A DNA stretch of 61,996 nucleotides from Planctomycetota bacterium (GCA_002687715.1 NZBC01000193.1:1-61996), one strand, 5' to 3'; counted from the first letter of the stretch, positions 41,720-50,774 are shown. Made by a program: numbers and translations. The notes: generated by a model not told the origin, from the letters alone.

Positions 41720-42779
41720 GTTGGACCTCTTGTAGTTTCATCTCGTCTTGGATCGTCGCCAGATCGTCGGCGGACGGCTGGAACGGGTAGTCGCGATACT
41801 CCTCCCCGGGACGGTAGGACCCGTAGGGACGGTTGCAGGCCACGACGCCCGCGCGGTCGGGGCAGCCGTCGGTCATGAAGGGCGTGCCGCTGTCCGTGAC
41901 CGACCGCACGAGGCCGTCTGCAGCCTCGAGGTGCGTGATGGCCCCCTCCCCGTCGAACGTGATCGCATCGCGGGCGAGGTCATCGTTCTCGATCAGGTGC
42001 TTCGCGAGTTGAACTCGACGCAACCGGTGGATGGGGGCACGCGAGTGGCCGGCCATCGCGGTGCCGGGCTCGGGGTTGAACGAGAAGATGTACCCGCAGA
42101 TCTGCTCGGCCTTGAGATCGTGGAAGAGGGTCACGAGGTCCTGGTCGGTCTCGCCGAGCCCGACGATGACGTGGAAGTTGACCTTCCAGGCACCGTACAT
42201 CCGGCGCGCGGCGCGCGCGATGTCCCAGTGCTGGTCCCAGCGGTGCGGGCCACGCACTCCGCGGCCCCGGTTGGCGTGGAAGATCTCCTCCGACGCCGCG
42301 TCGAGGCCGATGCCGATGATGTCGGCGCCAGCGTCCTTGATGACCTGGAGCCGTTCCTCGGTCAACGTCGGCGCACTGACCAGCGCCGAGATCGGGACCT
42401 CGGTCGCCCGGCGGCGAACCCGGCGGGTCATGTCCACGAGGTCGTCGTAAGCGCGCGCGTCCTGGACCTGGGCGATGCACACGCGGCCGACGCCGCCACC
42501 GACGTCTTTTTCGGCGATCCGATCGGCGACACGATCCGTCTCGAACAGCGGCCACGCCACCCGGATGAACGTGTTGTCCTCCGCGGCACCGGGGCGCTCG
42601 CGCGCCAGCCCGCAGTAGGAGCAGTTGGCATAGCAGCCCTCCGGGTAGTTCTGGAGCAGGTTGATGCAGCCGCAGTTGCATCCGGAGATGCGCCCGGGCT
42701 TGAGCCCGAGCTCGATCGCGGCGGCCATGCTGATCCGGACCCAGTCCGGCGAGATCTGGACCTCTTCTTGGACGCTCAC
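41700..42779 (-). CDS. LipS1/LipS2-like radical SAM protein (biotin-synthase-like)
   Basis: 359 residues from GTG 42779, which overlaps the preceding stop by four bases. Radical SAM motif C49-x3-C53-x2-C56 in EGCYANCSYCGLARE resembles biotin and lipoyl synthases. An extra cysteine run just before it (GCNCGC, C34/C36/C38) and a late GVVACNRPYGSY could ligate an auxiliary sulfur-donating cluster. Family knowledge: a pair of radical SAM proteins, LipS1 and LipS2, together insert the two lipoyl sulfurs. The pair sits here with two lipoate ligases; which is S1 or S2 I cannot say. Confidence 0.82.
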   Translation of the reverse strand: MSVQEEVQISPDWVRISMAAAIELGLKPGRISGCNCGCINLLQNYPEGCYANCSYCGLARERPGAAEDNTFIRVAWPLFETDRVADRIAEKDVGGGVGRVCIAQVQDARAYDDLVDMTRRVRRRATEVPISALVSAPTLTEERLQVIKDAGADIIGIGLDAASEEIFHANRGRGVRGPHRWDQHWDIARAARRMYGAWKVNFHVIVGLGETDQDLVTLFHDLKAEQICGYIFSFNPEPGTAMAGHSRAPIHRLRRVQLAKHLIENDDLARDAITFDGEGAITHLEAADGLVRSVTDSGTPFMTDGCPDRAGVVACNRPYGSYRPGEEYRDYPFQPSADDLATIQDEMKLQEVQHGGFPV

Positions 42780-43735
42780 CAGGTCACCCCGCAACACGCG
42801 TTGATGAAGGTGGGACGGAGCCCACGGGATTCGGCGTAACCGACGATGCCGTCGGCCGGGTAGGCGATGCCGTTCAGGCCCGCGTCGATGGCGAGCCGAT
42901 CGATGTGCGCCTTGATCTCCCCGAGGGGGCGGGCGCAACCGAGCATGATCGGCGTCCGCGGCAGCGCGCGCCGCGACCGCGCGAAGAACGCTCCGATCTC
43001 CTCCAGCGACGGCGGCTGGACGTTCGCCATCGACGTACCGTTGAGCGGCATCAGCACGACGAGCACCAGCAGCTTGGGCGAATGCCGCTCGATCATCGCG
43101 AGCGCGCGCTCCTCACCGAGCATGCGGCCGTAGTGGAGGCCGAGGATGATGTGGGGCACCGTAGGCACCGCGTGCCGCTCGAGGCGCTCGAGGACCGCCG
43201 CGTACTCCTCGACGGGCGTGTCGAGGTGATACACGTCGCGGATGGTGTCCTCGTGGCCGATGATGTCGACCATCGCGCCCTCGATGCCGACCTCGGCGAG
43301 GCCCGCCGACGTCGTCTCGTCGGGCAGGCCAGGGTGGACCCGGATCACGAGGCCGAGCTCACGCCGCACGCGCACGAGATCGGGCACGTGAGCGAGCAAC
43401 GGGACGCGCCCCACCGCGTCGGCGCCGCCCGAGATCAACACCCCTCTCGCGCCGCGGGCCGCGAGGCGCTCGCAGAGCTGGAAGAGCGATCCGTCGAACT
43501 GGGACAGATCGTCCATGCCGCGCAACACCTGCATCTTGCAGTGGTCGCACGAAAGCGCGCAGGACATCCCGGTGACGTTGATCGACACGAACTCCTTGGC
43601 GTCATGGCCCCGGTACTCCGACGTGCGGTAGCCCTTGAGCCCCGGCGCGTGAAGCCGGATGTCATCGGGAAAGTGCGCGCGGCGGATGTCCATGCAAGCG
43701 GGATCGACCACGGGCAGCGACACGACGTCATCCAC
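42776..43735 (-). CDS. LipS1/LipS2-like radical SAM protein (second of pair)
   Basis: 319 residues, GTG 43735 overlapping the ligase stop by eight bases. Radical SAM site C59-x3-C63-x2-C66 in GMSCALSCDHCKMQV, with LISGGADAVGRVPLL as a SAM-binding motif, and VDIIGHEDTIRDVYHLD and VTW-ending FINACCGVTW carrying two further cysteines. It differs from its neighbour (no Cys-rich N-terminus), as expected of the two dissimilar LipS proteins. Tandem overlap suggests stoichiometric production. Confidence 0.8.
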   Translation of the reverse strand: MDDVVSLPVVDPACMDIRRAHFPDDIRLHAPGLKGYRTSEYRGHDAKEFVSINVTGMSCALSCDHCKMQVLRGMDDLSQFDGSLFQLCERLAARGARGVLISGGADAVGRVPLLAHVPDLVRVRRELGLVIRVHPGLPDETTSAGLAEVGIEGAMVDIIGHEDTIRDVYHLDTPVEEYAAVLERLERHAVPTVPHIILGLHYGRMLGEERALAMIERHSPKLLVLVVLMPLNGTSMANVQPPSLEEIGAFFARSRRALPRTPIMLGCARPLGEIKAHIDRLAIDAGLNGIAYPADGIVGYAESRGLRPTFINACCGVTW

Positions 43736-44828
43736 GAGCGGTCTCCGGTGTCACGAAGCACCCGTAGGGGTCGACGGCGTGGTGAGCGTTCGCGATCGCC
43801 CGGAGCACCGCCGTCGCCAGCTCGTCGGCGAGGACGGTCGCATCCCTGGACTCGGTCCACAGGGATCGAACCGTGTGTCGGATCGCGTCCGTCTTCGTGG
43901 GGTGCCAGCGCAGGCCGGACTCCACCGCAGTCACCGCGGCATCGGTCGCGAAGAAGTCCCCTTCGATGGCCACCGCTTTGATCATGCCCCCGGCCAGACG
44001 CACCCGAACCTCCAGGTCGCCCCCCCCCGTCTTGGTGCGCGCCGCACCCGTGGCGTCTGGAACCGCCGTGCGCTGCCACACCCATGCGTCACGACGGTAC
44101 TTCTCCTGCTCGAGAAGAGCAGCAAGGTCGCGTTCCTCCGAATCGCACTCTGACGACTCGAGGTCGACTCCGAACGCGACCGCGAACCCGCAGGCGATCT
44201 CGTGGCGAACGGCGTCCATCGGAACCCGGGAGCCGGCCTCCGTCCGCACCGTCGTCGTCCGGAGCGCGATCGCGTCGCGATCCGCGTCGGTCTCCGCAGG
44301 AAGCGGCAGCCGCAGCACGCGGCTCATGAGCGCCACATCGAGGTCCACCAGGATCGACGCGTGAAAGAGCAGGCTGCCGGACGGAGCGCGGTGCAGACCG
44401 AGCCCGGCGATCTTGCGGCCGCGGACGCCGAGGTCGTTCTTGCCCTGAAACTCCGCGGCGACGCCGAGTGCGGAGAGCCCGCGGACGATCCCGTCCGAGA
44501 ACCGGGCCATCCGCGCGCGCGCTCCCCCATCGAACCCCTCGCTGCGACGAGGCAGCGCGAGAGCGACGCCGAGCTGGTCGGGCCCCATGATGATGGCGCC
44601 GCCGCCGGTGGGACGCCGGCCGATGTCGATGTCGTTCTCGATGCACCAGTCGACGCACACCTCCTGGCGCACATCTTGAAACCGGCCGACCAACGCCGCG
44701 TGGGGCCGGTAGGTGTACAACCGCAGCACCGGCGGCGAGGCCAGCGCACCGACCCGCGTAGCGAGCATCTCGTCGCCGGCGAGCCCGCCAGCCGCAGATG
44801 CGCCGTCATCCTGCAACAATCGCCACAT
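43728..44828 (-). CDS. Second lipoate-protein ligase-like protein
   Basis: 366 residues from ATG 44828 (TGATG overlap with the upstream stop). LplA fold: RRPTGGGAIIMGPDQLGVALAL (71-92) and KNDLGVRGRKIAGLGLH with lysine K129. A ~100-residue C-terminal accessory domain follows (GDLEVRVRLAGGMIKAVAIEGDFF). It is divergent from the sLpl(AB)-like enzyme at 39266. It may serve the second GcvH-like carrier encoded just before it, or act as an octanoyl/lipoyl transferase. Confidence 0.82.
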   Translation of the reverse strand: MWRLLQDDGASAAGGLAGDEMLATRVGALASPPVLRLYTYRPHAALVGRFQDVRQEVCVDWCIENDIDIGRRPTGGGAIIMGPDQLGVALALPRRSEGFDGGARARMARFSDGIVRGLSALGVAAEFQGKNDLGVRGRKIAGLGLHRAPSGSLLFHASILVDLDVALMSRVLRLPLPAETDADRDAIALRTTTVRTEAGSRVPMDAVRHEIACGFAVAFGVDLESSECDSEERDLAALLEQEKYRRDAWVWQRTAVPDATGAARTKTGGGDLEVRVRLAGGMIKAVAIEGDFFATDAAVTAVESGLRWHPTKTDAIRHTVRSLWTESRDATVLADELATAVLRAIANAHHAVDPYGCFVTPETARG

Positions 44829-45274
44829 CAGTCCAGCCGCCCCTCCGCCGCGATGCGGGCGGCTTCCCCCGCCGCCCACTCGGCGACGTCGGAGCCGGTG
44901 ACGAGCTCGGCTGCGTCGTCCTCCCAAGCGGACGGCTCCAGCTCGAGCAGCCAGCCCCCGCCGTAGGGTTCACGATTCACTGCGAGCGGATCGCCGAGCA
45001 CGACGTCGTTGCGCGCGACGATCTTCCCCGCGATCGGAGTCGCGATGTCGCTGGTCATCTTCGCTGCTTCCAGCGTGCCGACCGACTCCCCCCGGGCAAC
45101 GGAGCTCCCGGTCGCCCGCAACGCAACGTACGCGAGCTCCCCGAGCGACTCGAGCGCGAGCGCATCGATACCGATGCGAACGCGTCCGGAATCCGCGTTG
45201 CGGTGAGCCCAGACGTGGCGAGTGCGCTCGTAGTGACGGTCCGCGGGAGTTGCAATCGGCGGGTCGCCAGCCAT
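44828..45274 (-). CDS. Second GcvH-like lipoyl carrier, first gene of the operon
   Basis: 148 residues, ATG 45274 preceded by GAGAGGAG. GcvH-like fold: RHVWAHRNADSGRVRIGIDALALESLGELAYV, then the lipoyl site VGTLEAAKMTSDIATPIAGKI with K72, and NREPYGGGWLLELEPS. The site context EAAKMTSDI is unlike LbpA (ESSKWVGP) encoded downstream, so the two carriers may do different jobs: one could serve in lipoate assembly, the other in sulfur oxidation. This is inference. Direct repeats lie upstream of its ribosome binding site. Confidence 0.82.
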   Translation of the reverse strand: MAGDPPIATPADRHYERTRHVWAHRNADSGRVRIGIDALALESLGELAYVALRATGSSVARGESVGTLEAAKMTSDIATPIAGKIVARNDVVLGDPLAVNREPYGGGWLLELEPSAWEDDAAELVTGSDVAEWAAGEAARIAAEGRLD

Positions 45275-45286
45275 GCTGCTCCTCTC

Positions 45287-45342
45287 TTGTATGAACGAGG
45301 CTCGCTCGTATCCAACGGGGGTCGCTTCGTATCCAACGGGGG
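45287..45342. promoter_or_regulatory. Direct repeats upstream of the sHdr operon, candidate operator
   Basis: TCGTATCCAACGGGGG occurs exactly twice, at 45306-45321 and 45327-45342, with a 21-base period (two helical turns). A degenerate third copy (TTGTATGAACGAGG) is at 45287-45300. They lie between the operon start and the divergent aldo/keto reductase. Spacing fits cooperative binding of a transcription factor on one DNA face. No regulator gene is adjacent. Confidence 0.55.
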
Positions 45343-45386
45343 GGGTTGCGGCATGCTAACAGAGGTCACGGAGTAGGATCGGCCAC

Positions 45387-46406
45387 ATGGAACACCGCCT
45401 CCTCGGCCGCACCGGACTCCGCATCTCGCCCCTCTGCCTGGGCGCGATGAACTTCGGCGACCCCACCCCCGAGGCCGACTCGATCCGGATCATCCACGCC
45501 GCCCTCGACGCGGGAATCAACATCGTCGATACGGCAGACATGTACGGACGCGGTGAGAGCGAGCGCGTCGTCGGGAGGGCGCTCGCCGCTGGCCGGCGTG
45601 GTCGCGTCGTCCTCGCGACGAAGGCTCACTTCCCGATGTCCGAGGACCCGAACGACCGCGGGAATTCGCGGCGTCACCTGCTGAGAGCCGTCGAAGCGTC
45701 GCTTCAACGCCTCGGCACGGACTGGATCGACCTCTACCAGATCCACCGCCCCGATCTCGACGTCCCGCAGGACGAGACGCTACGCGCCCTCGACGACCTC
45801 GTGACGTCGGGCAAGGTCCGCTACGTCGGCTGCTCGACCTTCCCCGCCTGGATGGTGATGGAAGCCATCGCGATCAGCGACCGCCACGGCTGGGCCCGCT
45901 ACGTCACCGAACAACCCCCCTACCACCTCCTCGATCGCCGGATCGAGAACGAGCTCGTCCCCTTCGCCCACCGCCACGGGCTCGGGCTGCTCACGTGGTC
46001 GCCCCTCGCCATGGGCATGCTCGCCGGACGCTACGACCGGACCGGTGCACCCCCCGAAGGCTCGCGCGTCGCCCGCCTGCGCGGCGTCTACGAGGAGCGG
46101 GTCACCGACCACGCCCTCGACGCCGCCCGCCGCATCGCGCAGGTTGCGGAGGCCCACGACCTCGACCCCGCCCGTCTCGCCCTGACCTGGGTCAAGAACC
46201 GCCCCGGCGTCACCGCCGCCATCATCGGCCCCCGCACCCTGGCCCACCTCGAACTCGCGTTGTCCATCATCGACGCGCAGCTTCCCAACGACATCGAGGA
46301 ACAGCTCGATGCCATCGTCCCTCCCGGCACGGCGGCATCCGACTTCCTCAACAACGCGGGGTGGCGATCGGCTCCCCGGCCGCCGGCGAACAGCGATCCG
46401 CGGTGA
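45387..46406 (+). CDS. Aldo/keto reductase
   Basis: 339 residues. AKR barrel: RLLGRTGLRISPLCLGAMNFG at the start, INIVDTADMYGRGESE containing catalytic Asp and Tyr, VVLATKAHF with Lys, DLYQIHRPD with His, and TAAIIGPRTLAHLE for NADP binding. These NAD(P)H enzymes reduce aldehydes or ketones in the cytoplasm. Transcribed away from the sHdr operon across a 112-base gap containing the direct repeats, so it might share a regulator. Substrate unknown. Confidence 0.92.
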   Translation: MEHRLLGRTGLRISPLCLGAMNFGDPTPEADSIRIIHAALDAGINIVDTADMYGRGESERVVGRALAAGRRGRVVLATKAHFPMSEDPNDRGNSRRHLLRAVEASLQRLGTDWIDLYQIHRPDLDVPQDETLRALDDLVTSGKVRYVGCSTFPAWMVMEAIAISDRHGWARYVTEQPPYHLLDRRIENELVPFAHRHGLGLLTWSPLAMGMLAGRYDRTGAPPEGSRVARLRGVYEERVTDHALDAARRIAQVAEAHDLDPARLALTWVKNRPGVTAAIIGPRTLAHLELALSIIDAQLPNDIEEQLDAIVPPGTAASDFLNNAGWRSAPRPPANSDPR

Positions 46407-46426
46407 CGCAGCTCGGATCCGGACCC

Positions 46427-46454
46427 AGAGCGGACCTGGAGGTCCGCGCTCCCG
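46427..46454. repeat. Full 28-bp copy of the dispersed repeat
   Basis: Identical over all 28 bases to the arm at 6709-6736, followed by a degenerate partial copy near 46463-46486. It lies between the convergent aldo/keto reductase and membrane hydrolase genes and could help terminate transcription there. Confidence 0.8.
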
Positions 46455-46488
46455 GCGGATACCCAGGTCCGCGCTCGCGCTCCCTGGA

Positions 46489-48879
46489 CTAGTCGCGAGT
46501 GAGCCCGACGCGGTCGAGGATGATCACGGCCTTCGGGGTGAGATCGAGAACGAAGCGGATCGTGCTCAGCGCCGCTACGTCGAGGGTGGGCGTCGCTTCC
46601 CGCAGCGCGGAGAACGGGATCTCCACGGTCTGGAGCACGGGTTCGAAGTTCTTGTAGCGTTCTTCGGTGAGCGCGAGGCGGGTCATTCTCGACAGCAACG
46701 GCGGGTAGATGCGGGCGAAGCGGCTCACGGGGACCCGGGCGACGGCACCGGCGGCGTCGGTGACCTCGACGGTGAAATCGATGTCGGCGTTCCGGTCGGT
46801 GTCCTTCGCCTTTTCCGACTCGTCGTTCTCGTCCTTCTCGTCTTCTTCGTTGGAGTAGTCCTTGGGCTTCGGCTTGTCCTTCGATGCGCACACGTGCAGC
46901 ACGAGACGGCCATTGGCGGAGGGCTTCAGGTCATCGGGGAGCGGGTCGGGGAGGCGGATGGTGTACGAGGGCGGGGGGGCGTCCTCGGCGGGCGCCGGGT
47001 CCTCCTCGTCGGGGTTCCAGCCGATCCAGACGCCGGTGTCGAGGCGCTTCGATGAGCTTCGGTGCGGGATGTCGCCCTCCCGCCACACCACGAGGCGGTT
47101 GGTCTCGACCACGCTGCCGGCGACGGTCGCGGTCGTGACGTCGAAGTCCTCTTCGAAGCCGGCGATCTCGTGGAAGGTGGCGTCCTCGTAGCGGGTGATG
47201 ATCGGGGTGTCCGGGAGCCAATCGCGGGCGACGCGGGCGTCCCGGAACATCGGACGCCACTCGGTGCGGTCCTGAAGGACCGTCGCGAGGAACGCACCGA
47301 TGTAGGTGCGGGCACAGCGGCGTTGATCTTCGCCGGACATCAGCGCCTTGCGGTTGAGAAGGAGCGCACCGGGCAGGCTGCGGTCGGAGTCGCCCCAGGT
47401 CGTGTTGAACTGGCCGTGGTTGGCACGGTAGATCCACGCGCTCGCCTTGAAGCACCCACTGTCCGGGCTCAGCTCGAGCCGGCGGAACAGCCGATCGCCG
47501 ACGAAGCTCGACACGTCGGCATCGTGACCACCGTGGAGGCAGAGCAGGTTCACGTCCTTCGGCACGCCCGGTCGATCGGCCGGTTTGTACTGCGCGTCGC
47601 TCGGCGCGATCGCGACGATGCCGCGGATGCCGAATCCGAACTCGAACTTCACGGAGGCATCGTCGGGCCATCGCTTCAGCCGGTTGAACAGTGCCGCATG
47701 CCCCCCCGCCTCGCCGCCACGCGAGTGGCCGATGAGCCCGACCCGATCGAGATCGGCGCGGCCGCGCAGCGGGTGATTCTCATCCGCGTTCCACCGGCGC
47801 CACTGCCCGAGGTGTTGCAGGAGCACCCACCCGCGCGCATCGTTCTCGCCACGGAAGCCACCCGCGACCCGGCTGCCGTTCAGGAAGTTCTCGTCGACCG
47901 AGCAGAAGATCATCCCGCGGCTCGCGATCAGCTCGCCGAGATAGGCGTACCCCGGGTCGGACCAGTCCGCCATGTGGTGGTTGCCGTGGACGCACAGGAC
48001 GATCGGGAACGGTCCCTCGCCCTTCGGCATCCAGACCTGGGCGTTCAGCGGGATCTCGCCCGCATGCTCGATGCCCCAGAATCGCGTGCGCATCACGCCC
48101 TTCCACCCCTTCGACCACTTGAAGAACGGTTTCGCGTTGACGGTCTCGGTCCGGTACCGAACGCCTTCGCCGAACTCCTCGCGATGTCGATCCTTGCCCC
48201 AGCCGTAGGCAAAGCGCTCGACCTCGAACGACCCGCGAGCGCCGGGATCGTCCGCCGTCAACGGGGCCGGCAGCGATGCCAGGTCGATGGTGGCGACCAC
48301 CACGACATGGTCGTCGGTGCCGGTCTCGCAGACGGTCCACCACGCGACCCAGCCGCCGCCCCCGAGTCCGCCGAGGAAGCAGAGCAGCAGCCACGCCTTC
48401 TTGAGGGCACCGGCGCGACGCATGCCTCCACCGGTCGACGCTCCGAGAGCGCCCGACACGAGCGCGGTCACGACGCTGACCACCGCCGCGCTGATCATCG
48501 CCATCCGCGGCGACACCCCGACGTAGGTCAACACGAACCCGAGCGCGAGGAGCGCCCCCAAGCCGATTCGTCCGAACACGTCCGTGAGCCGGTGTAGGAG
48601 CCAGACCCCCAGCATCAACCCCGGCCAGACCAACAACGACAACAAGAACACGACCGCCGCGCCGAAGGCGACGTCGACCCACTCGCCTTCACCGCTCAGC
48701 AGCGTCCATCCAAGCGCTCCCCCCGCCGCAGTCGCGGCGAGGAGTCCCGCGATGGAGATCGTCAAGCGGGCGCGGGTCTCGGGCACGATCCCCCACCAGC
48801 ACCGAGCCACCCGGCCCTTGAAACGCCGCCACGGGCCGGGACGCCGTCCCGTCACCGGTACCACCGAAGAGGTCGACAT
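46489..48879 (-). CDS. Membrane-anchored alpha/beta-hydrolase
   Basis: 796 residues. About four or five transmembrane helices in the first ~190 residues (ISIAGLLAATAAGGALGWTLL; AAVVFLLSLLVWPGLMLGVWLL; LLALGFVLTYVGV; AWLLLCFLGGLGGGGWVAWW) precede an extracytoplasmic hydrolase. FPIVLCVHGNHHMADW supplies the oxyanion hole, GLIGHSRGGEAGGHAALF the nucleophile serine, and RANHGQFNTTWGD a likely histidine. An acidic Lys/Glu/Asp linker splits the C-terminal beta domain. Two bases after the AlgX/AlgJ-like gene, so probably one transcript and a joint role at the cell surface. Substrate unknown. Confidence 0.78.
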   Translation of the reverse strand: MSTSSVVPVTGRRPGPWRRFKGRVARCWWGIVPETRARLTISIAGLLAATAAGGALGWTLLSGEGEWVDVAFGAAVVFLLSLLVWPGLMLGVWLLHRLTDVFGRIGLGALLALGFVLTYVGVSPRMAMISAAVVSVVTALVSGALGASTGGGMRRAGALKKAWLLLCFLGGLGGGGWVAWWTVCETGTDDHVVVVATIDLASLPAPLTADDPGARGSFEVERFAYGWGKDRHREEFGEGVRYRTETVNAKPFFKWSKGWKGVMRTRFWGIEHAGEIPLNAQVWMPKGEGPFPIVLCVHGNHHMADWSDPGYAYLGELIASRGMIFCSVDENFLNGSRVAGGFRGENDARGWVLLQHLGQWRRWNADENHPLRGRADLDRVGLIGHSRGGEAGGHAALFNRLKRWPDDASVKFEFGFGIRGIVAIAPSDAQYKPADRPGVPKDVNLLCLHGGHDADVSSFVGDRLFRRLELSPDSGCFKASAWIYRANHGQFNTTWGDSDRSLPGALLLNRKALMSGEDQRRCARTYIGAFLATVLQDRTEWRPMFRDARVARDWLPDTPIITRYEDATFHEIAGFEEDFDVTTATVAGSVVETNRLVVWREGDIPHRSSSKRLDTGVWIGWNPDEEDPAPAEDAPPPSYTIRLPDPLPDDLKPSANGRLVLHVCASKDKPKPKDYSNEEDEKDENDESEKAKDTDRNADIDFTVEVTDAAGAVARVPVSRFARIYPPLLSRMTRLALTEERYKNFEPVLQTVEIPFSALREATPTLDVAALSTIRFVLDLTPKAVIILDRVGLTRD

Positions 48880-48881
48880 GC

Positions 48882-50774
48882 TCAGTCCCTTTCCGCGTGT
48901 TTTCCGGGTACTACCGCCGCCCCCTCGAAGAACCCGTCCGGAGCCGGGCCCCTTCCCAGGACCTCGATCGATCGCAGCGTTTCGCCAGCCAGGGACGCGA
49001 GGTCGACAAGAACGAGGTCCGAGCGCGGACCGAAACTCGTGGGCCGGGTCAGGATCCGTCCCGACGCGGTGATGCAGCGCACGTCATACGACCGCAGCTC
49101 TCCCGTCCGCCGCCGCGGCTGGATCACCAAACAGCTCCGCTCCGCGAGGAGCGGGTCCGCGAACGTCGCCGTCTGCCTCCAGCCTCCGTCCGTAGTTCCC
49201 ACGGGCGACACCGTGGCGTTCACGGCGCGCGACTGATCGAGGTCGCAGACGAGGTCCATCGAGCTCAGCTCGAGGTCGACGACCCCCCGGACCGCGCGCA
49301 TCGAGACCCGGATCCGGCCGGATGCCCGCCCGGCAACCAGCGGAAGCGTGATCGAGGAGACCCCGGGCTTCCAGCGCGCGACGTAGTGGTGATCGCCCAG
49401 CTTGATCTGGACCAGCGCGATCCCGCCGACCACCTTGCCCGACAGACGCACCGACAGGATGCCGTCGCCCGGCACGACGAGCCGGTCCGTCGTCACCCAT
49501 CCAGCGGTCCACGACTTCAGGCGGTGGCGTCCGGGCTTCAGCCGCGAGTTCGGCGCGAACCACGGTCCGCCGCGCGGAATCGGGAGCAGAACCAGGCCGG
49601 TATCCGGCAGGGCAAGGAACAGCGCCGGGAACCCGTCGAACGGCCGCGCCGTGGTGAACAGCCGGTGCAGCGGGAACTCCCACGACAACCGGGGTGGCAT
49701 CGCACGTCCACGCGCAAGCGCTTGCTTCAAGGCGCCCGTGGTCCACCCACCCTTGTCGGCATGGACGTCCGTCGATCCGCCAGTCGCATGGAGGAGCATG
49801 CTCTCGAACCCGGGCCACGCGGAGAAACTCGTGCCGACATGTAACGCCTTCGCAGGCCGGCGTACGACCCGCGCCGCCACGAGCGGAACGCCGTCCGGCC
49901 CGACCGCGACGCGGAAGTCGAGCCGACGGAGGTCACCCAGACGCGTCATCCAGTCCTGATAGGCGCCTTCGGCCTGTAAGCGCCCGACGTCGATGCCCAT
50001 GAGGTCCAGACAGTCGCCGCCATCGATCATCTCGCGCACCGTCTTCAGCTGTGAGATGCGATCCCCGTCCGGAACCCGCGTCCCCAACGCATGGGCGATC
50101 GCCTCCGCCGCACGGCGCGCGCCCTCCCAGTTCCAGTGGGAGTCGGTGCGGCAGAACAGGATCTCTCCGTCTTCACCCCGCAGGACCGCCAGCAGGTCGA
50201 GAACCTCGGCGCCGGTCTCGCCGAGCCGGCCGAGGAGCGCGGTGTGAACGTCGAGCCTCGGGTCGACGCCCGCCGGCAGGTGGTCGGGCAGGGCCGCGCT
50301 CTTGCCCGGCAGGGGCACCAGCAACACCTCGGTCCCGTGCGCCTCCAGCCGCCGGACGACGGAGGTGACGAGAGCCGCGGGAAGCGGAACGAGCGCACGC
50401 GGATCGTCCTCTGGCCAGGCCACGTAGCTCCGCATGAACAGGAACCCGTCGTTCCCCGCGACGACCCGGTCCCCCGCGTCCCTCGCAAACCGGTACCGCA
50501 GCATCGACCACGGCGGGAGCACGACCTTGCGGACGCGGGACGTCCGGTTGAAGTACGTCTCCCACAGGCGCATCGTCGTGCCGTCCCGCCACCGCGCCGA
50601 ATCCTCACGCTCACGCCACTCCCGCGCCTCCCACCCCAGCAGAGTCGGGAACGGAACCGGCCAGAGCAGGTCTATCAGCCCCGTCCCCGCGCAGAGGAGG
50701 GCAAAGAGGAGGACCACGATGGGCGGCCTCAACCGTCCGTGATCGTGCCCGATCTCGTCGATCAGCCCGGCCAT
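48882..50774 (-). CDS. AlgX/AlgJ-like SGNH acyltransferase family protein
   Basis: 630 residues from ATG 50774. One N-terminal transmembrane helix (IVVLLFALLCAGTGLIDLLW), then a domain like AlgJ/AlgX: VAGNDGFLFMRSY, VLLVPLPGKSAAL, FCRTDSHWNWEGARRAAEAI (the DSHWN catalytic Asp/His) and HVGTSFSAWP (serine nucleophile). These proteins O-acetylate exported polysaccharide outside the cytoplasm, receiving acetyl from an MBOAT. The C-terminal ~250 residues are extra beta domains of unknown role. No MBOAT gene is in view. Confidence 0.75.
   Translation of the reverse strand: MAGLIDEIGHDHGRLRPPIVVLLFALLCAGTGLIDLLWPVPFPTLLGWEAREWREREDSARWRDGTTMRLWETYFNRTSRVRKVVLPPWSMLRYRFARDAGDRVVAGNDGFLFMRSYVAWPEDDPRALVPLPAALVTSVVRRLEAHGTEVLLVPLPGKSAALPDHLPAGVDPRLDVHTALLGRLGETGAEVLDLLAVLRGEDGEILFCRTDSHWNWEGARRAAEAIAHALGTRVPDGDRISQLKTVREMIDGGDCLDLMGIDVGRLQAEGAYQDWMTRLGDLRRLDFRVAVGPDGVPLVAARVVRRPAKALHVGTSFSAWPGFESMLLHATGGSTDVHADKGGWTTGALKQALARGRAMPPRLSWEFPLHRLFTTARPFDGFPALFLALPDTGLVLLPIPRGGPWFAPNSRLKPGRHRLKSWTAGWVTTDRLVVPGDGILSVRLSGKVVGGIALVQIKLGDHHYVARWKPGVSSITLPLVAGRASGRIRVSMRAVRGVVDLELSSMDLVCDLDQSRAVNATVSPVGTTDGGWRQTATFADPLLAERSCLVIQPRRRTGELRSYDVRCITASGRILTRPTSFGPRSDLVLVDLASLAGETLRSIEVLGRGPAPDGFFEGAAVVPGKHAERD

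Noticed and set aside
41748..42839. Plus-strand frames opposite the radical SAM genes
   Set aside because: Complement of LipS-like cysteine-motif genes; Val/Asp/Arg-biased, without domain support.
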